Shown: positions 32,683-44,486, counted from the first letter of the stretch. The stretch: 64,000 nucleotides of DNA from Ananas comosus (GCF_001540865.1 NC_033631.1:10931884-10995883); one strand, 5' to 3'. Made by a program: numbers and translations. Notes: generated by a model from the sequence alone, not told the origin.

Positions 32683-35600
32683 AGAAAGAGAAGAAGAACA
32701 AGAAGGAGATGAAGGAAAAGGAGAAGAAGAAAAGGAAGAAGAAGAAGAAGAAGGAGATCAAGGAGAAGGCTTTAAACATCTCCCTCTCCCTCTCTTCTTT
32801 CCATTGGTGTAGCTCAAGAGGTAAGCTTCAAACCCTAGCTTGTAGAACTTAGAATTTTTGGGTTTTGAGCTTTGAAAATAGGGTCAAATGGACTCCTAGC
32901 ACCATTGTTGGTGGATCAAAGCTAGAGTTAGGGTTTCAGATTGCAAATGGCAAGATGGGAACCCTAGGGCACCCAAAATAGAATTTTTGGTAAAGTATGA
33001 GATTGATCTCATTTGAGGCCTCGTAAATCTAATTGGTAGGTCACAAAACGCGGGGGCGAAGTCGATTTCGCAATTCGACTAGTGGATTGGGAGCTATCGG
33101 CGAAATACGACCGATTTAGCCTTGTCTTGGACCAAGAAGGCCGAGACCTCGTCATAAGGTTCGCCGAGGAGCGTTTCTAAAGCCTCTACATCGATAGAAG
33201 GTGGGGAGTGCCATCCCAAAGCTTTCGAATTTCTTTCTATGTCTTAGATTGCATTTAATCTCATCTCTTACATGTTGCATTGTAGGATTGCATAGTAGTT
33301 CCATTCCTTATGCTTTCTAATTGATAACCTAGTGTACTTGAAACGCTTGGTAACTTAGATAGGTGAGGATTGGGTCGGAACGTGGATCCTATGATGCGAA
33401 AGAAAAGAGATGAACCCGATGGGGGTTGGTGACATAGAAAGTAGTGTTTAATGTTAAAGAACAAACGAGTGGCATCCAACTATTAAAGAATAACGAGTGA
33501 CATTAATGTAGTGTAAATGACACTAGAGGTTTGAGAACCTAGGGATAGATGGATCCCTTAGGAAATACCTTGTGGATAAAGAACTTAGTAAACCTAAGTA
33601 CCCTCACTTGGAGAGGATTTGATTGGGTTGTTGACCCTAGTTGTAGTGCATCCTCACTTGGAGAGGATTTGATTCGGTTGTTGACCCTAGTTGTAGGGTA
33701 TCTTCACTTGGAGATGATAGATCTAGCTCACTGTCTCCATTTGGGGTGGTATAGCCATCCATATCCCCACATGGAGGGGATTGTCGTCGAGTACTCCGGA
33801 GTGTCGAGCAATTAGGACCATTTGGAGGTCCGGACCACATGGAGGTCTGCAGACGGTCCCGGGTTTGGGCGCACTTGGAGCTCCCTCCCCACTTTGGGAT
33901 TGAAAGGTGAGTTATTGGCGAACCCAAGGGCTTCGCCACAGATTGGATAAAAGAACAGTGAACAATGTCATTGAACATTATTATTCGAATATGGATCGAA
34001 TTCGTTAGCATGATAGTAAACCTTTGCTATATGATGCATGCATTCATTACATATGATTATGGGCATAGTAGCATAGCTTTCCTTTTTGCATTAGTACACC
34101 TATGTATTGAGAGAGATTCATTGTAGGTGAGGATTTGGAGAGCTATGTATTTTAGATGAAAGATGTAATCATTTAAAGAAAATGATATAAATGAAAAGGA
34201 TGAACTATTGTAATAGTTAGTAAAGTACTCTCTTTATTTCACATGTTATTCCTGTGGATTACTTGCTGTTGTAGTTGCTGGCACTATTCGTGCTCCGTTG
34301 AATGTGTATATTTAAAATTTAAATTCCTGAAAAATTCTTGTACACATTCTTATTGTGGGTCTTCGGCGGACAGGGGAGGTGCTGTCCGTTCGGCGGTCTG
34401 CTTGCCGCGCCCGAATCGTGCCAAATCGGCAGCGGTTCCGGGGCGGGGCGTGACATAATTTTAAAATTTAAATTTTAAATTTAAATTTTGATATTTTAAT
34501 TTGAAATTTAAAATTTGATATTTAATATTTTTTAAATTTAAATTTGATCTTAAATTTAAAGTTTGAAATTTAAATTTTAAAATTTTGAATTTAAAATTTG
34601 AGATTTTAAATTTCAAAGTTAAAATTTTAAATTTAAAAATATATATATTTAAAAATTTAAAAATTTAAATTCAAATATAATAAGAGAATAATATGATTAT
34701 TTTTTATTTATAAAACCCACTATCTTTCTTATTCTGTCTTACCTAACCAAACGCTATTTTTTTTATTCTCAGGAATAACCTAATTTTCATCCAAACGCAA
34801 AATTGATTTAACCCCTGCTTATACCTCAATTTANATTTAAAAATTTAAAAATTTAAATTCAAATATAATAAGAGAATAATATGATTATTTTTTATTTATA
34901 AAACCCACTATCTTTCTTATTCTGTCTTACCTAACCAAACGCTATTTTTTTTATTCTCAGGAATAACCTAATTTTCATCCAAACGCAAAATTGATTTAAC
35001 CCCTGCTTATACCTCAATTTATACATATTCCTGAAATAGTCATTTTTTGTTTATCCTCGAACCAAACGATACCTTAGTGTATAAAACACCTCTTCTACTA
35101 AAGAAAACTAACATCCCCAATATTTTAAAATTTAATATAATACTCACAAACTCTTTACAATATAAATAGTAAATAATTAAATAAAAATAAATTTTAAATA
35201 AATTTTAAGTGTATTTTGGTATGGATAGATTAGTTTGATATAATGGAGATGATCGGTAAAAGATGGAAATAATTCTGCCATGTGTTTATATATAGTTTGG
35301 ACAATAAAAATGACGGTGAGAGATGATAGAAATAACGGGTTTAATAGTAAACATACATAAATATGTTAGGAAAGACTTACTTGGGCCATTATGTGACCCG
35401 ATTTTGATAAGTGTAGCCAAATTTCGATGTTAGAAACGTATTGGGTTCGATTTGTAGTTGAAAGAATTTTATATTACATGGGTCAAAAAAGATTAAAAAA
35501 AAAAAAATCCTTGATTGACTAAAATCAAATAAACAAAAAATTTATATAGTAAAATTAAAATTTTGAACAGTTGGTAGTCAAATTAAAAGTGATCTATACT

Positions 35601-35769
35601 TCAAATAAGTTCTATATATTTTTACGAGAAGAAAATAAAAAACTATAGCACCTCTCTGTAGTTGGCCAACCGTGGCGGTCACCAACTCAACGTCTCGGGC
35701 AGCGAAAGCTTCAACGCACAAGTGGAGGCGGAGGACAAAGGCGACAAAGACAACGTAGCACAAATCCAT
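29894..35769 (-). CDS. Trichome birefringence-like protein, TBL array copy 3, start codon shifted
   Basis: Exons: 35652-35769, 30736-31013, 29894-30655; phases match the other copies. Exon 2 has QCDLFAGEW, CMTNGRPD, YWRWKPYDC and FIGDSILRNQ. Exon 3 has GGHWF, RPDGHPG and DCVHWCMPG. The usual start (ATG-ACG/ATG before ACTAAGGCGGAGC) reads ACG-GCG here, so translation would have to begin 12 codons later at 35769 (MDLCYVVFVAFVLRLHL). That keeps most of the anchor but loses the basic N-terminus. The normal stop is also changed (TGA to CGA), adding two residues. Total 1158 nt, 385 residues. Intron 1 is 4.6 kb, swollen by a Harbinger-like element split by a solo LTR. It may be functional, weakly expressed or an early pseudogene. 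Confidence 0.75.
32057..34455. mobile_element. Solo LTR of a large Ty3/gypsy-type retrotransposon
   Basis: About 2.4 kb starting TGTAAGGAAGTGAATTC and ending GGGGCGGGGCGTGACA (TG...CA). TAAT stands on both sides (32053-32056, 34456-34459), extendable to five bases if the first T is shared. No retroviral-type coding domain is present, so this is a single LTR left by recombination. The length and terminal motif resemble the long LTRs of the Tekay/Del lineage, a suggestion from memory. It contains the ACCGGT array (32228-32520), a CT tract (32655-32682) and a partial 57-bp tandem repeat (33603-33720). Confidence 0.7.
32228..32520. repeat. Clustered ACCGGT-core repeats inside the LTR
   Basis: At least ten occurrences of ACCGGTCTC, ACCGGTCCC or their inverse (e.g. 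GAGACCGGTTCC) in under 300 bp. They form repeated short palindromes around ACCGGT. Possible LTR enhancer repeats. Confidence 0.75.
34645..35023. repeat. Near-exact 190-bp direct duplication across a single N (likely artefact)
   Basis: 34645-34833 is repeated from 34835, including unique-looking sequence (AAACCCACTATCTTTCTTAT), with N at 34834 between. Same signature as at 14154. Confidence 0.8.
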
Positions 35770-35879
35770 GGCGACGGCACCGACGAGCTCCGCCTTAGTC
35801 GCCGTATATACACAAAAAGACTATGCGAGAAGGAAGAGGAAGAAGAATACTACTCAAAATGACAAAAAAGATTTAAACA

Positions 35880-37087
35880 GAGAGCGTTTGCAACACATAA
35901 TTGATGAAAAGGTGATTTATATATCTCCCACGGCATGTAATTTCGGTGCATCTTTTCTCAAAACTAAATTATTTTCTTGTATGCATCTAACTAAATGATG
36001 GTTCGAATAGTATAATATTAAAAATTAATTATTAATTAATTGTTAAATAGTTTTGTTGAATAGTGTTAGATAGCGAGATCTCCGATATTTTATTTGCATT
36101 TAATAATTTTGGCGATTATTCTACTTTCGCCTTACATGAGACAAGACTCAAGAGTGAAGTGATAATTCAAATTGTTGCAATTTCTTATGGAGAAAGTGCT
36201 CTGAAAACATGTTAAAAGTCTAGGAGATTTTGTAATTAGCAGAGAAATAATTGCAAAAATCCAATGGTGCATTGTTCATGGACGAGCTCACTCACCCTCA
36301 CTGATTGCTTAATTATATTGCTTTTTCTTGTCATTAAGTTTCTCTGATTGGACAAATAATTGGAAAATCCAAAAAAAAAAAAAAAAAAAACTGCATGTGG
36401 GTGTGCTTTGTCCTCCGAGTGAACGTCCCTTATAAAACGAGGGATTTGAAAGTACTTTATATTTATACTATTTTTTGGTGCTTAAAGTTTATTTTTAAAT
36501 GAAATTGATTCATAGTCATCAAGATTGAAACTTTTTTAAAAAGAATTAGAAAAAAAAATGGAGTTGTTTGACCCCTATTGAGAGCAGTTGCCCATTGTTT
36601 AGTAGCCTAAAAGATGGATTATCTCATCACAACCACTACAATGGGGAAAATTGAGTGGCTCCTCATTCAATTTTATTGGATTCTTTCTAAATTTGTTGTT
36701 CGATACGGTATTCAGATACAGACGAAGGACTTCTAAATTGAAATAATTCTTTAAAATTTGGAAGCAAGTAAAATCATATTGATATACGTAGCTGTCTCAA
36801 CAAGAACTCATTGAGGAGCTTAATGATTAAGTTGCGATAACTACAATGGGACCTCACCAAGCCTTTCTAGCACTACATCTAATTGGACATAAAGTCTAAT
36901 TGTGACCTCTGGTTAAGTTGATAGTAAACTTCACCCAAGCTAATTCAAGTGATGAGAATGTACTTGACTCGACCCAAGCTTGTTTAAAAGTGATAATTTT
37001 GAAAGTAATTTTAAAGACAGTTGATGTGTCTACAATATATAACATATGTTTACAAGTTTCGGTAGGAGGCAGTGATAGTATGATCGA
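35880..37087. other. Upstream flank of TBL copy 3
   Basis: It holds the conserved upstream block (35880-35995, GGCATGTAATTTCGGTGCAT) and further array-unit sequence near 36180-36340. A poly-A stretch lies at 36370-36390. No gene seen. Confidence 0.45.
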
Positions 37088-37590
37088 GGGGCAACTGCTT
37101 ATATAACTTTAAAAAGTTTTTGACTTTCTGATTTACCCCTCTTAAAAGATTAATATTGAAAGTACCCTTTATACGTTCCAACCTATTTTAAAAATACCCC
37201 TAGAGTTAAAATATGTTAATGAACTCTATTATATCTGTAAAATTACTATATTGCCCTTTCAAATATACCCTTCTATAATTACCGACTTTTTTTATTTGCC
37301 CTTAAGTTAGGGGCATAAAAAATATTTTATTTTTTGGTCTTTTCAAATATACTCTTCTATCATTACCGATATTTCTTATTTGCCCTTAAATTAAGAGCAA
37401 AAGTGGTATTTTAATTTTTTTTAACTGTAGTAAATATTTAACTCATATTTAATCCAAGTTAACTTAACGGGTGGTAACCGTAGAGATATTTTGAAATAAT
37501 GGAGGAAAAAGTGAGGGGTATATTGGAAAGAAACAAAAAAAATAAAGGAAATATTTTCGAAGTTTTGAGAGATATATAGGCAATTATTTC
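37088..37590. mobile_element. hAT-like MITE of about 0.5 kb, copy 3
   Basis: GGGGCAACTGCTTATATAAC at the left and GATATATAGGCAATTATTTC at the right. Flanked by TATGATCG (37079-37086) and TATGATCA (37591-37598), an 8-bp duplication with one change. It lies between TBL copies 3 and 4. Confidence 0.75.
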
Positions 37591-38414
37591 TATGATCAAT
37601 GTGCCACGATCCAAAATCCCTCTATTTGAGTCATAACGGTCGCATCTCCATAAAAGGTCAAATTCAATTTAAATCTGAACCTCATAAAAACACAAATCAT
37701 TTTTTCTTTTGTTTTTTCGTGCTTTGGTGATCTCCTAATCTCTCGTACTTTTCGCTTGTTTTTCTTACCGAAGTATGTTAACGGCTCTAACTTATCTTTT
37801 CTTTTTAAACAAATAAAATATGTGTGCTGGGCCTCTCTCTGCTTCCCCTTTGATGGGCTTTAATGTTAAACTAAAATATCTCGCAGAGGCCCATAATCAC
37901 AGTGACATTCATAACAGTTGCAGCTTGTCATTTTTTTTTCTTAAAATTAAATTTATCATATTTAGCGAATCAAACTAATTTTACACTCATTCAAAAAATT
38001 CACTGTATAGTGTTTGATGGATGCCTCCACAACTTTGAGTGCTAATTACTTTTTTTTACTTGTAAGATACTCGAACTCGAATAAAGCAGGATTAAATGTG
38101 TAGAGGCATTTTTGGAATGGAGTGCAATTTACTTTGGGGATTACTGGAACATTTAAGATGAACCAAATCTGACATTATATTACGACAGAGAATCATATAT
38201 AGTAATACAACATAAGTAATCTGATTCACAAGAATCAAATTTCTGATTATGTTGAAATAATCAGAGACGCTACATTTGCGAACCAAATGCACTCTTTAAG
38301 TTCCAACGAAGGCACGACAACTTTGAGATGATACATACATCTTAATTTGACACTTATTTGCGTACTTAATAGTCTAATCCGACGAATTCTTTGATCAAAT
38401 GTTTCAAATCAAAC
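37591..38414. other. Spacer and 3' flank of TBL copy 4
   Basis: AT-rich sequence with the array downstream blocks (GGGCCTCTCTCTGCTTC near 37829; TTTAGCGAATCAAACTAATT near 37960). No gene seen. Confidence 0.5.
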
Positions 38415-40436
38415 TCAAGATGAATACTTTAAATCCCCTTCGTTTACCAACATTTCCATAACAATATCATTCCAAGCTTCAACCGGCCCCGGCAAGCACC
38501 AATGCAAGCAATCATTTTTAAGCCTCTTACTGAAATCTGGATGATGCAGCCGATATGACCCTGGGTGCCCGTCAGGCCTCAAAACAGAAAGATGGTAAGT
38601 GTCCAAAAGCCGAATCCGCGTCCCGTTCTCCGCCCCGACGGCCACCGCCTTCTCGAACTCCTCGATTTCGACCCCTCGCATTAAATGGCCCACATCATGT
38701 CCACCGTATTCGCCCTCTTTGTAAGGTTTAGTCCGGTTGCAGACCCCGCCGTCGAACCATCCCCCGAACTCGAAGTGGTCCGGATTCCAAGTCCTGAAGA
38801 GAACGAGTGGCTTGTGATCGGAGCTGAGGATGAAGCGAAAAGCCATTTGCAGGGCTTTTCGGTACAAGAAGTCGCAAGGAAACTCAGGTAAGTTCATTCC
38901 GTAGCAGTAAAAGCAACCGATAACTGTATCATTCTCGCAGTATATAGTTGTTTTGAGGAACCAATGGCCACCGGAAATTACTACGTAGTCGTAATCGTCG
39001 TATCGGCTCGTCCACAGAGGGTCAATTGCATCAAGATGGACCGTGACATTGACGTATTCGTCGGTAGCTTTGAGTAGATAAGGAGCCGAGATTGCTGTTA
39101 GAGTGAAGTTGTATGAAGGGAAGTGACAAATAATAGATCTATATGTTTCCTCACGAACAACTTCTGCGTCCTGCGGACCAAAATGTAATTTTGCATAAAT
39201 TCGGGCACTAGCCTTAACTGAAAGATTCAAGTAGAAAAGCTATGTACCTTAGAGAGAAGGCAAAGCAATGAGGAAAATTGGTTGCGCAGGATCGAATCGC
39301 CGATGAACACCCACGATTTATTTCGCATCGAATTTAAGAACTTCTTTGCATTAAACAGAGGTGATTCGCAATCGTATGGTTTCCATCTCCAGTAAAGGTA
39401 CTCTGTATCCGGTCGCCCGTTTGTCATACAATCTCGAAATTCTTCGATGAATCTGCAACTTTCATTCGTGTAAGCCGGTCCTTCAGGGTTTGCAATCCAC
39501 TCGCCCTTGAAGAGATCGCATTGTTCTGCATCACATTTCATAAAAAGTTTGCTGAATTAAAAGAAAAGAAGCAATGTTTACAAAAGGTCAATGCAATATA
39601 AATGGGTTGTAATCTCTACTGTAACGACCCAGCCCACTAGCAATAATAACTCGTTGGGCTTAACCACCGGCCCAAAATGCTTAGGTTCAGTTATTATAAC
39701 TAGTGTCTAAGTCTCTTATATATTCAATCACATTCTCATTTCTATCCGATATAGGATTATTGGAGTGTGACATATACAACCTCTTATCCAGGGGGATAAG
39801 AGGTTGTAGGATTTACTAATCCTAGATTAAAAAAAATTGATAAGATAAGTAGGAAAAGAAAGGCTTTTGAATGAGAGAGTTGTAGAGATTATAATCCAAA
39901 ATGAATTGTATTTGTAGCGTTCCTCATAAAACTACAAATAGTATTGTAAACCTAGCGCTCCATCGGTCAAATCAGCAGTACGATTGATCAATTACCAAAT
40001 GTCCCAACGCTTATCCGGGCCAATATTCGGCCCGATTTTGACAACTATTTCGTTTATTTTATTTAAAAGTAAATTTAGCTAGAAATGTGAATCAACTATG
40101 ATTCAAATTTGGAACCCATAAGTACAAACTCCTAAGCCCTTTGCCACTTGTGCTAGTGATGATCGGTTACTATAATAGAATTTCATTATTAGAAATATAT
40201 TGGGTTCGTGTCACAGTTGAAAAAATTTTATGATGTCAAAAATAGAAAGAGAAAATGAAATGGTGATAAACTACGTCGTCACCTCTGTGCAGTTTCCCAG
40301 CTACGGCATTCACCAAATCGGCGTCCTCGGCCGTGAAAGCGCCGACGAACCAGTGGAGGCGGAGAGCAAAGGCAAAAAAGATGACGGAGCTCAAAACTGT
40401 GGCGACTGCACGGCCGAACTCTGCGTTTGTCGTCAT
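38415..40436 (-). CDS. Trichome birefringence-like protein, TBL array copy 4
   Basis: Exons: 40283-40436, 39248-39525, 38415-39170 (1188 nt, 395 residues). Exon 1: MTTNAEFGRAVATVLSSVIF, a hydrophobic anchor. Exon 2: QCDLFKGEW, CMTNGRPD, YWRWKPYDC, FIGDSILRNQ. Exon 3: GGHWF, CYCYG-type 'GCFYCYG', RPDGHPG and DCLHWCLPG. Both catalytic blocks and all exon borders are kept. Sequence is the most divergent of the five in exon 3 (EETYRSIICHF, RLHHPDFSKRLKND). Intron 1 carries an old SINE at 40050-40166. Golgi wall-polysaccharide O-acetyltransferase role inferred from family. Confidence 0.85.
40050..40166 (-). mobile_element. Decayed SINE in TBL copy 4 intron 1
   Basis: CGTTTATTTTATTTAAAAGT, AGCTAGAAATGTGAATCAAC, CCCTTTGCCACTTGTGCTAG: the body of the SINE family in reverse, lacking its A tail and hairpin. 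Confidence 0.6.
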
Positions 40437-41024
40437 GAATTAATACGAGGAGGAGGAAGAAGAAGAAGAAGAAGATCAAACTACTCAACAAGACGAAAAA
40501 TGCATATCTAGAGAGATCATTACATTAATGCGAAGTTGTAGGAAGGTGATTAATTTATAGACTTCTCAGGGCATGCAATTATTTTCGGTGCATCATTTTT
40601 CAAACAGTAAACTGTAATTCTCTCGCATGCATATACTGATAACTGGTTATGGAGGGAGTACTTTGAACGCATGCTACACTGTGGGAGATTTTGTAATTTA
40701 ACCGAGAAATAATTGCAAATTGATAGAATGATGCATGCCCATGAATGAGTGCTCACACTCATTGTTTGCTTACTTATTGCTTTTGTCTCTCAATTATTTT
40801 CACATGGTTCTCTGATTTGACAAATAATTAAAAATATATAAATAGTTGCAAAACAGTAAAATAGTAGTATATATTCAAAATTTCGGTAAGGACAATTAGA
40901 TGAAAAATTAAATTTGCGTATGACTCTGAACCACGACTTGGATTTCTAAGCTCTTGTCCTCCACATGCTGCTTCATCCTTGTAAATGGATGCCCAGGCAA
41001 GCTGCTTCATCTTCGACGGGGATT

Positions 41025-43021
41025 AAGATAGGCCAACCCAATCTCACTTTATCTCTTTATCCTTGTGGCTGATGTTTTACAAAAATTTGTGGAGCATTCT
41101 TCAATTGCCAATCTCATTCCGTCACCCTCAGGCATTACTGGCCTTAGCCCTCTTTTGCAATATGCAGACGACTCTCTCCTATTTTGCGACGCCAACGTCA
41201 ACAACTTTCTTAAATGCAAGACGCTACTTGAGGCTTTCTGCCGTTCTTCAGATTTATCCATTAATTTTGCGAAGACATCACTCTATGTTGTCAATCTTGC
41301 CGAATCAATTCATGAAAAACTCACTTTCCACTAATATACCTTGGACTGCCACTTTCGCCAACTAAACTTCCAGTGTGAAATAACCGTTATACTCTAAAAG
41401 CGCTTTTAGAGATATTTTTATATTTAACATTCTCCCTCGCATCTGGATTCGAGACTTTTTGCAAGGCGCATGTCGTGGACTAAATTAAATGGAAGAAATT
41501 TAATAATATTAGGAGCTTCCCGCGACTCGAATTTAGAACTTCCTGCTCTGATACTATATGAAACAATCGTTGTACTATAAAAACTTAAGTTGTTAGAAAA
41601 TGGTGTTTATATCTTTTTATATTTAACACCCAGCATGTGCTTTCAACCCTCTTATTGACAAATTCCAAAAAAGACTTTTAGGATGGAAGAGTGCTTTGAT
41701 TTCACAAGCTGTTCATGTCTTTTTGATTGATTTAGTCCTTACAAATTTATCAATCCACCACCTCTTTGTTTTATCATACACCATCTGTTGGAGCTCCAGC
41801 GGCATTTTCTTTGGAGCAAATCCTTTCCTACAAGGGAAGGTTTACCTCTAGTCGCCTGGGATGTTGTGACTCGACCTAAACCTCTAGACAGACATGGAAT
41901 CGCAAACATCAGCCACCAGAATTTGTTTCTTCTCTGTAAGTGGCTTTGGATATTTCTTTGACAACCGAATTCACCTTGGGCAATTTTAATTAAATCGGTG
42001 TATTATTCCATCTTCCCTCTCGGCTAGAAGCATCCTGAACAGACCTCTCATTTTTTGGCATTGTGTGCTCAAGACATATTCTATTTTCAAATTTTCACAC
42101 TCTTTTGTTATATGTCGTGGCTCGAAGACATTTTTCTTATTATCACCTTGGATTGGCGCCCCCCTTATGGATCAATTTTCGGTTCTATTCTCCTTCTCGA
42201 CTCACAAAATTCGCTCGCATCCGAGGCATTTATTGTTAATTTAACCTCATTACTAATCATCTCTTACCTCTCCATCATCGCAGACTACGAGTTTTTTGTA
42301 CTTTGCCGCAGGTTTCGTGATTTTCAAATTTGTTCCGATCCTGACATTTGCTATTGGAAATGGAATCCCAATGGCACCTTCTCCACTGCATCAGTCTACA
42401 AGTTGTTCTTTGCCGGCTCCACATCTGACTCGATCTCGAACACAGTTTGGTATTGTTCTGCGCCTCCTCGGGTGCAATTTTTTATGTGGCTTCTGTTTAA
42501 AGACCGAATTTTAACTCTTGACAACCTCCGGCGTCGTGGTTGGATTCTGGCCTCTAGAGGTGAGCTTTGCCTCAATGCTAGCGAAGATATTATCCACCTG
42601 TTTCTCCAATGCCCCTACTCCACAGCAGTGTAGGCATCCCTCAATCTACCTCTTTGTCTGTCGCAGCCATCAATTTTTGGACTTTGGAGGTTTTTGGGCA
42701 AATTGGTCATTTCTCTTACCTAAGCATAGTCGAAGTATTGGAACACTATCTTCAACTGTTTCGCTTGGTCCATCTGGTGTGAGCGGAATAATCGTATCTT
42801 CGACGACACTAGCTCTACTGCTAGTTGTATTTGCAAGCTAATTGCCGATGTTGACCTCTTGCCTTTCGCATGATAGTCTAGAATTTTTCCAGTCTTTTAA
42901 ATTCAGACGCTACTTTTTAATGATAGTCTGAAATTTTGTACTCCGCTTTTATCTTTCACTATTAACATTTTGGTCAACCTATTTGGGCTGGCCTTTTCTT
43001 TTTGCAAAAAAAAAAAAAAAA
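41025..43021 (+). pseudogene. L1-type LINE remnant with reverse transcriptase YADD
   Basis: A broken non-LTR retrotransposon. From about 41065 the reading FVEHSSIANLIPSPSGITGL leads to LLQYADDSLLF, the reverse-transcriptase active site, then DLSINFAKTSLYVVN. Frames break near 41335. A zf-RVT-like domain appears at 42290-42633 (YWKWNPNGTFSTASVYKLFF, PPRVQFFMWLLFKDRILTLD, EDIIHLFLQCPYS). It ends in an A-rich tail at the N of 43022. Its 3' tail differs from that of the LINE at 28000-29391, so it is another family or a different 3' end. The stretch 41380-41640 is poorly LINE-like and may hold a separate insertion. Confidence 0.8.
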
Positions 43022-43023
43022 NA

Positions 43024-43120
43024 CGCAATTGGCAAAAAGCTTGGTGGTTGATAACCGAGGTCCAAATTTGAATCTTAATTTATTTATATTTTCAACTAAA
43101 TTTATTTCTAAAAAAAAAAA
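43024..43120 (+). mobile_element. SINE fragment, plus orientation, next to an N
   Basis: GCAATTGGCAAAAAGCTTGG ... ACTAAATTTATTTCTAAA, exactly the inverse of 43229-43327. Abuts the N at 43022. Confidence 0.7.
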
Positions 43121-43187
43121 GAAAAAAAGAAAAAACTCTGAACGTCCCTTGAACTTGCAAGTAATAATAAGAAAATTTTGTAGTGCT

Positions 43188-43339
43188 TTTTTTTAAGAGA
43201 GAAAGATAACATGCTATCTGTTTCGCTTATTTTTTTTAGAAATAAATTTAGTTGAAAATATAAATAAATTAAGATTCAAATTTGGACCTCGGTTATCAAC
43301 CACCAAGCTTTTTGCCAATTGCGTTAGGGACAGTCGGTG
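43188..43339 (-). mobile_element. SINE, minus orientation
   Basis: Poly-T, then GAGAGAAAGATAACATGCTA, the SINE body and GCCAATTGCGTTAGGGACAG. Forms a near-perfect inverted pair with 43024-43120. Confidence 0.7.
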
Positions 43340-43433
43340 AAATTTTGTAGTACTAGTTGTTACGTCGCAATAGTTAACTATCATAAAAACCTACATTGGG
43401 AGGTTAATGATCCGAATTGCCAATCAATAAATT

Positions 43434-43590
43434 ATTTTTTTTTTTTTAGAGAGATAGGTAGCACGCTACCCGCTTCGTTTATTTTATTTAGAAATAAACT
43501 TAGCTAGAAATGTGAATCAACTAGGTTTCGAACTTGGATCTCGGGTACCAACCACCAAGTCCTTTGCCACTTGCTCTAGGGACGGTCGGT
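43434..43590 (-). mobile_element. SINE, minus orientation, well preserved
   Basis: Poly-T, GGTAGCACGCTACCCGCTTC, AAATAAACTTAGCTAG, GGTTTCGAACTTGGATCTCG (box B reversed), CCTTTGCCACTTGCTCTAGG. Best full-length example in the window. Confidence 0.75.
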
Positions 43591-43650
43591 CCAATCGATA
43601 AATGTTGAGCACTGTTTAATTTACCCGTCTCATGTTCGTGATATTGTTGT

Positions 43651-43653
<3 letters not shown>

Positions 43654-43685
<32 letters not shown>

Positions 43686-43797
43686 AGAGAGAGAGAGAGA
43701 GATAGGTAGCATGTTACCCGAATCAATTAAGATTCGAATTTGAAATCTCAGGTATCAATCACCAAGTCCTTTGCCACTTGTGTTAGGAACGGTCAGT
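43654..43797 (-). mobile_element. SINE with internal deletion, minus orientation
   Basis: Long poly-T and GA run, GGTAGCATGTTACCCG, then directly AATCAATTAAGATTCGAATT; about 35 bp of the body is missing. Confidence 0.65.
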
Positions 43798-44271
43798 AGA
43801 TATTGTTGTAGTTACCATCAACTAGTTGCCAAGTTTCAAGGGCTAGTTATTGGAGTCGGAGCTCAGAAGGTACCAGATGATGGATTAGACCCGTTATGAA
43901 GGAGGCCCAGTAATATGTTTTTAAACACATGGTGAACGGGTCCAGCAGATCAATCCGTTATCTCTGTTGCCAATTCCATCAACTAAAAAATTATAGTTAT
44001 TCGAGTAGATATTTCTCTATTTAGTAGATGCAAATTCTGAAAGAACTCTATATAAAAGATTGTAAAAGGAGGTATTTGTAAGTACTTTAGATTCATAGTA
44101 TATATATTTTTTTGTGCTTTAACAGTTATTTTTAAATAAAATTGATAGTCAAGATTGAAAACTTTCTGAAAAAAAAAAAAAGAAAATAATATTAGTTGGC
44201 CTTCATGTAGTTGATTTGACCCCCACGAAGGTCATCACGTCCACTATAAAATTTAGAGAAAGAGAGAAGTT
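43798..44271. other. Spacer, nothing recognised
   Basis: AT-rich array spacer between the SINE cluster and a LINE tail. No gene seen. Confidence 0.4.
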
Positions 44272-44486
44272 TTTTTTTTTTTTTGAGAAATAGATAGCAA
44301 GTTACCTGCTTCATTCATTAAGCAAAATAAATTTAGGAAACATGATGGAAGTAGCTAGGGCTTTCAGACCGAACCGGCGACAGAGGAAAAACATAAAGAA
44401 AACAAAACAGAAACACAAATAAAACATAGAAAATCAACAAAACGGGACTACAAATGTGCTTAGAGCAGCGGATGAAAAAACCCGGG
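44272..44486 (-). mobile_element. Short LINE tail, minus orientation, with 11-bp target duplication
   Basis: Poly-T, GATAGCAAGTTACCTGCTTC, ATTCATTAAGCAAAATAAAT, then LINE 3'-UTR-like sequence. AGAGAGAAGTT flanks it at 44261-44271 and 44487-44497. Confidence 0.65.

Larger units (their letters stand above)
31258..35073. mobile_element. PIF/Harbinger-like element interrupted by a solo LTR, in TBL copy 3 intron
   Basis: The left end GGCCCCGTTTGGTTGG and the right end CGAACCAAACGATACC are inverted, bounded by TTA at 31255-31257 and 35074-35076. The interior is extremely AT-rich. It is split at 32056/34456 by an LTR, and carries a near-exact 190-bp duplication around the N at 34834. Confidence 0.65.

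Noticed and set aside
33549..34011. Open frames on both strands inside the 2.4-kb LTR
   Set aside because: Composed of short tandem repeats of the LTR; no retroviral domain.
41384..41640. Possible extra retrotransposon domain between the two LINE parts
   Set aside because: No motif recognised; left unassigned.
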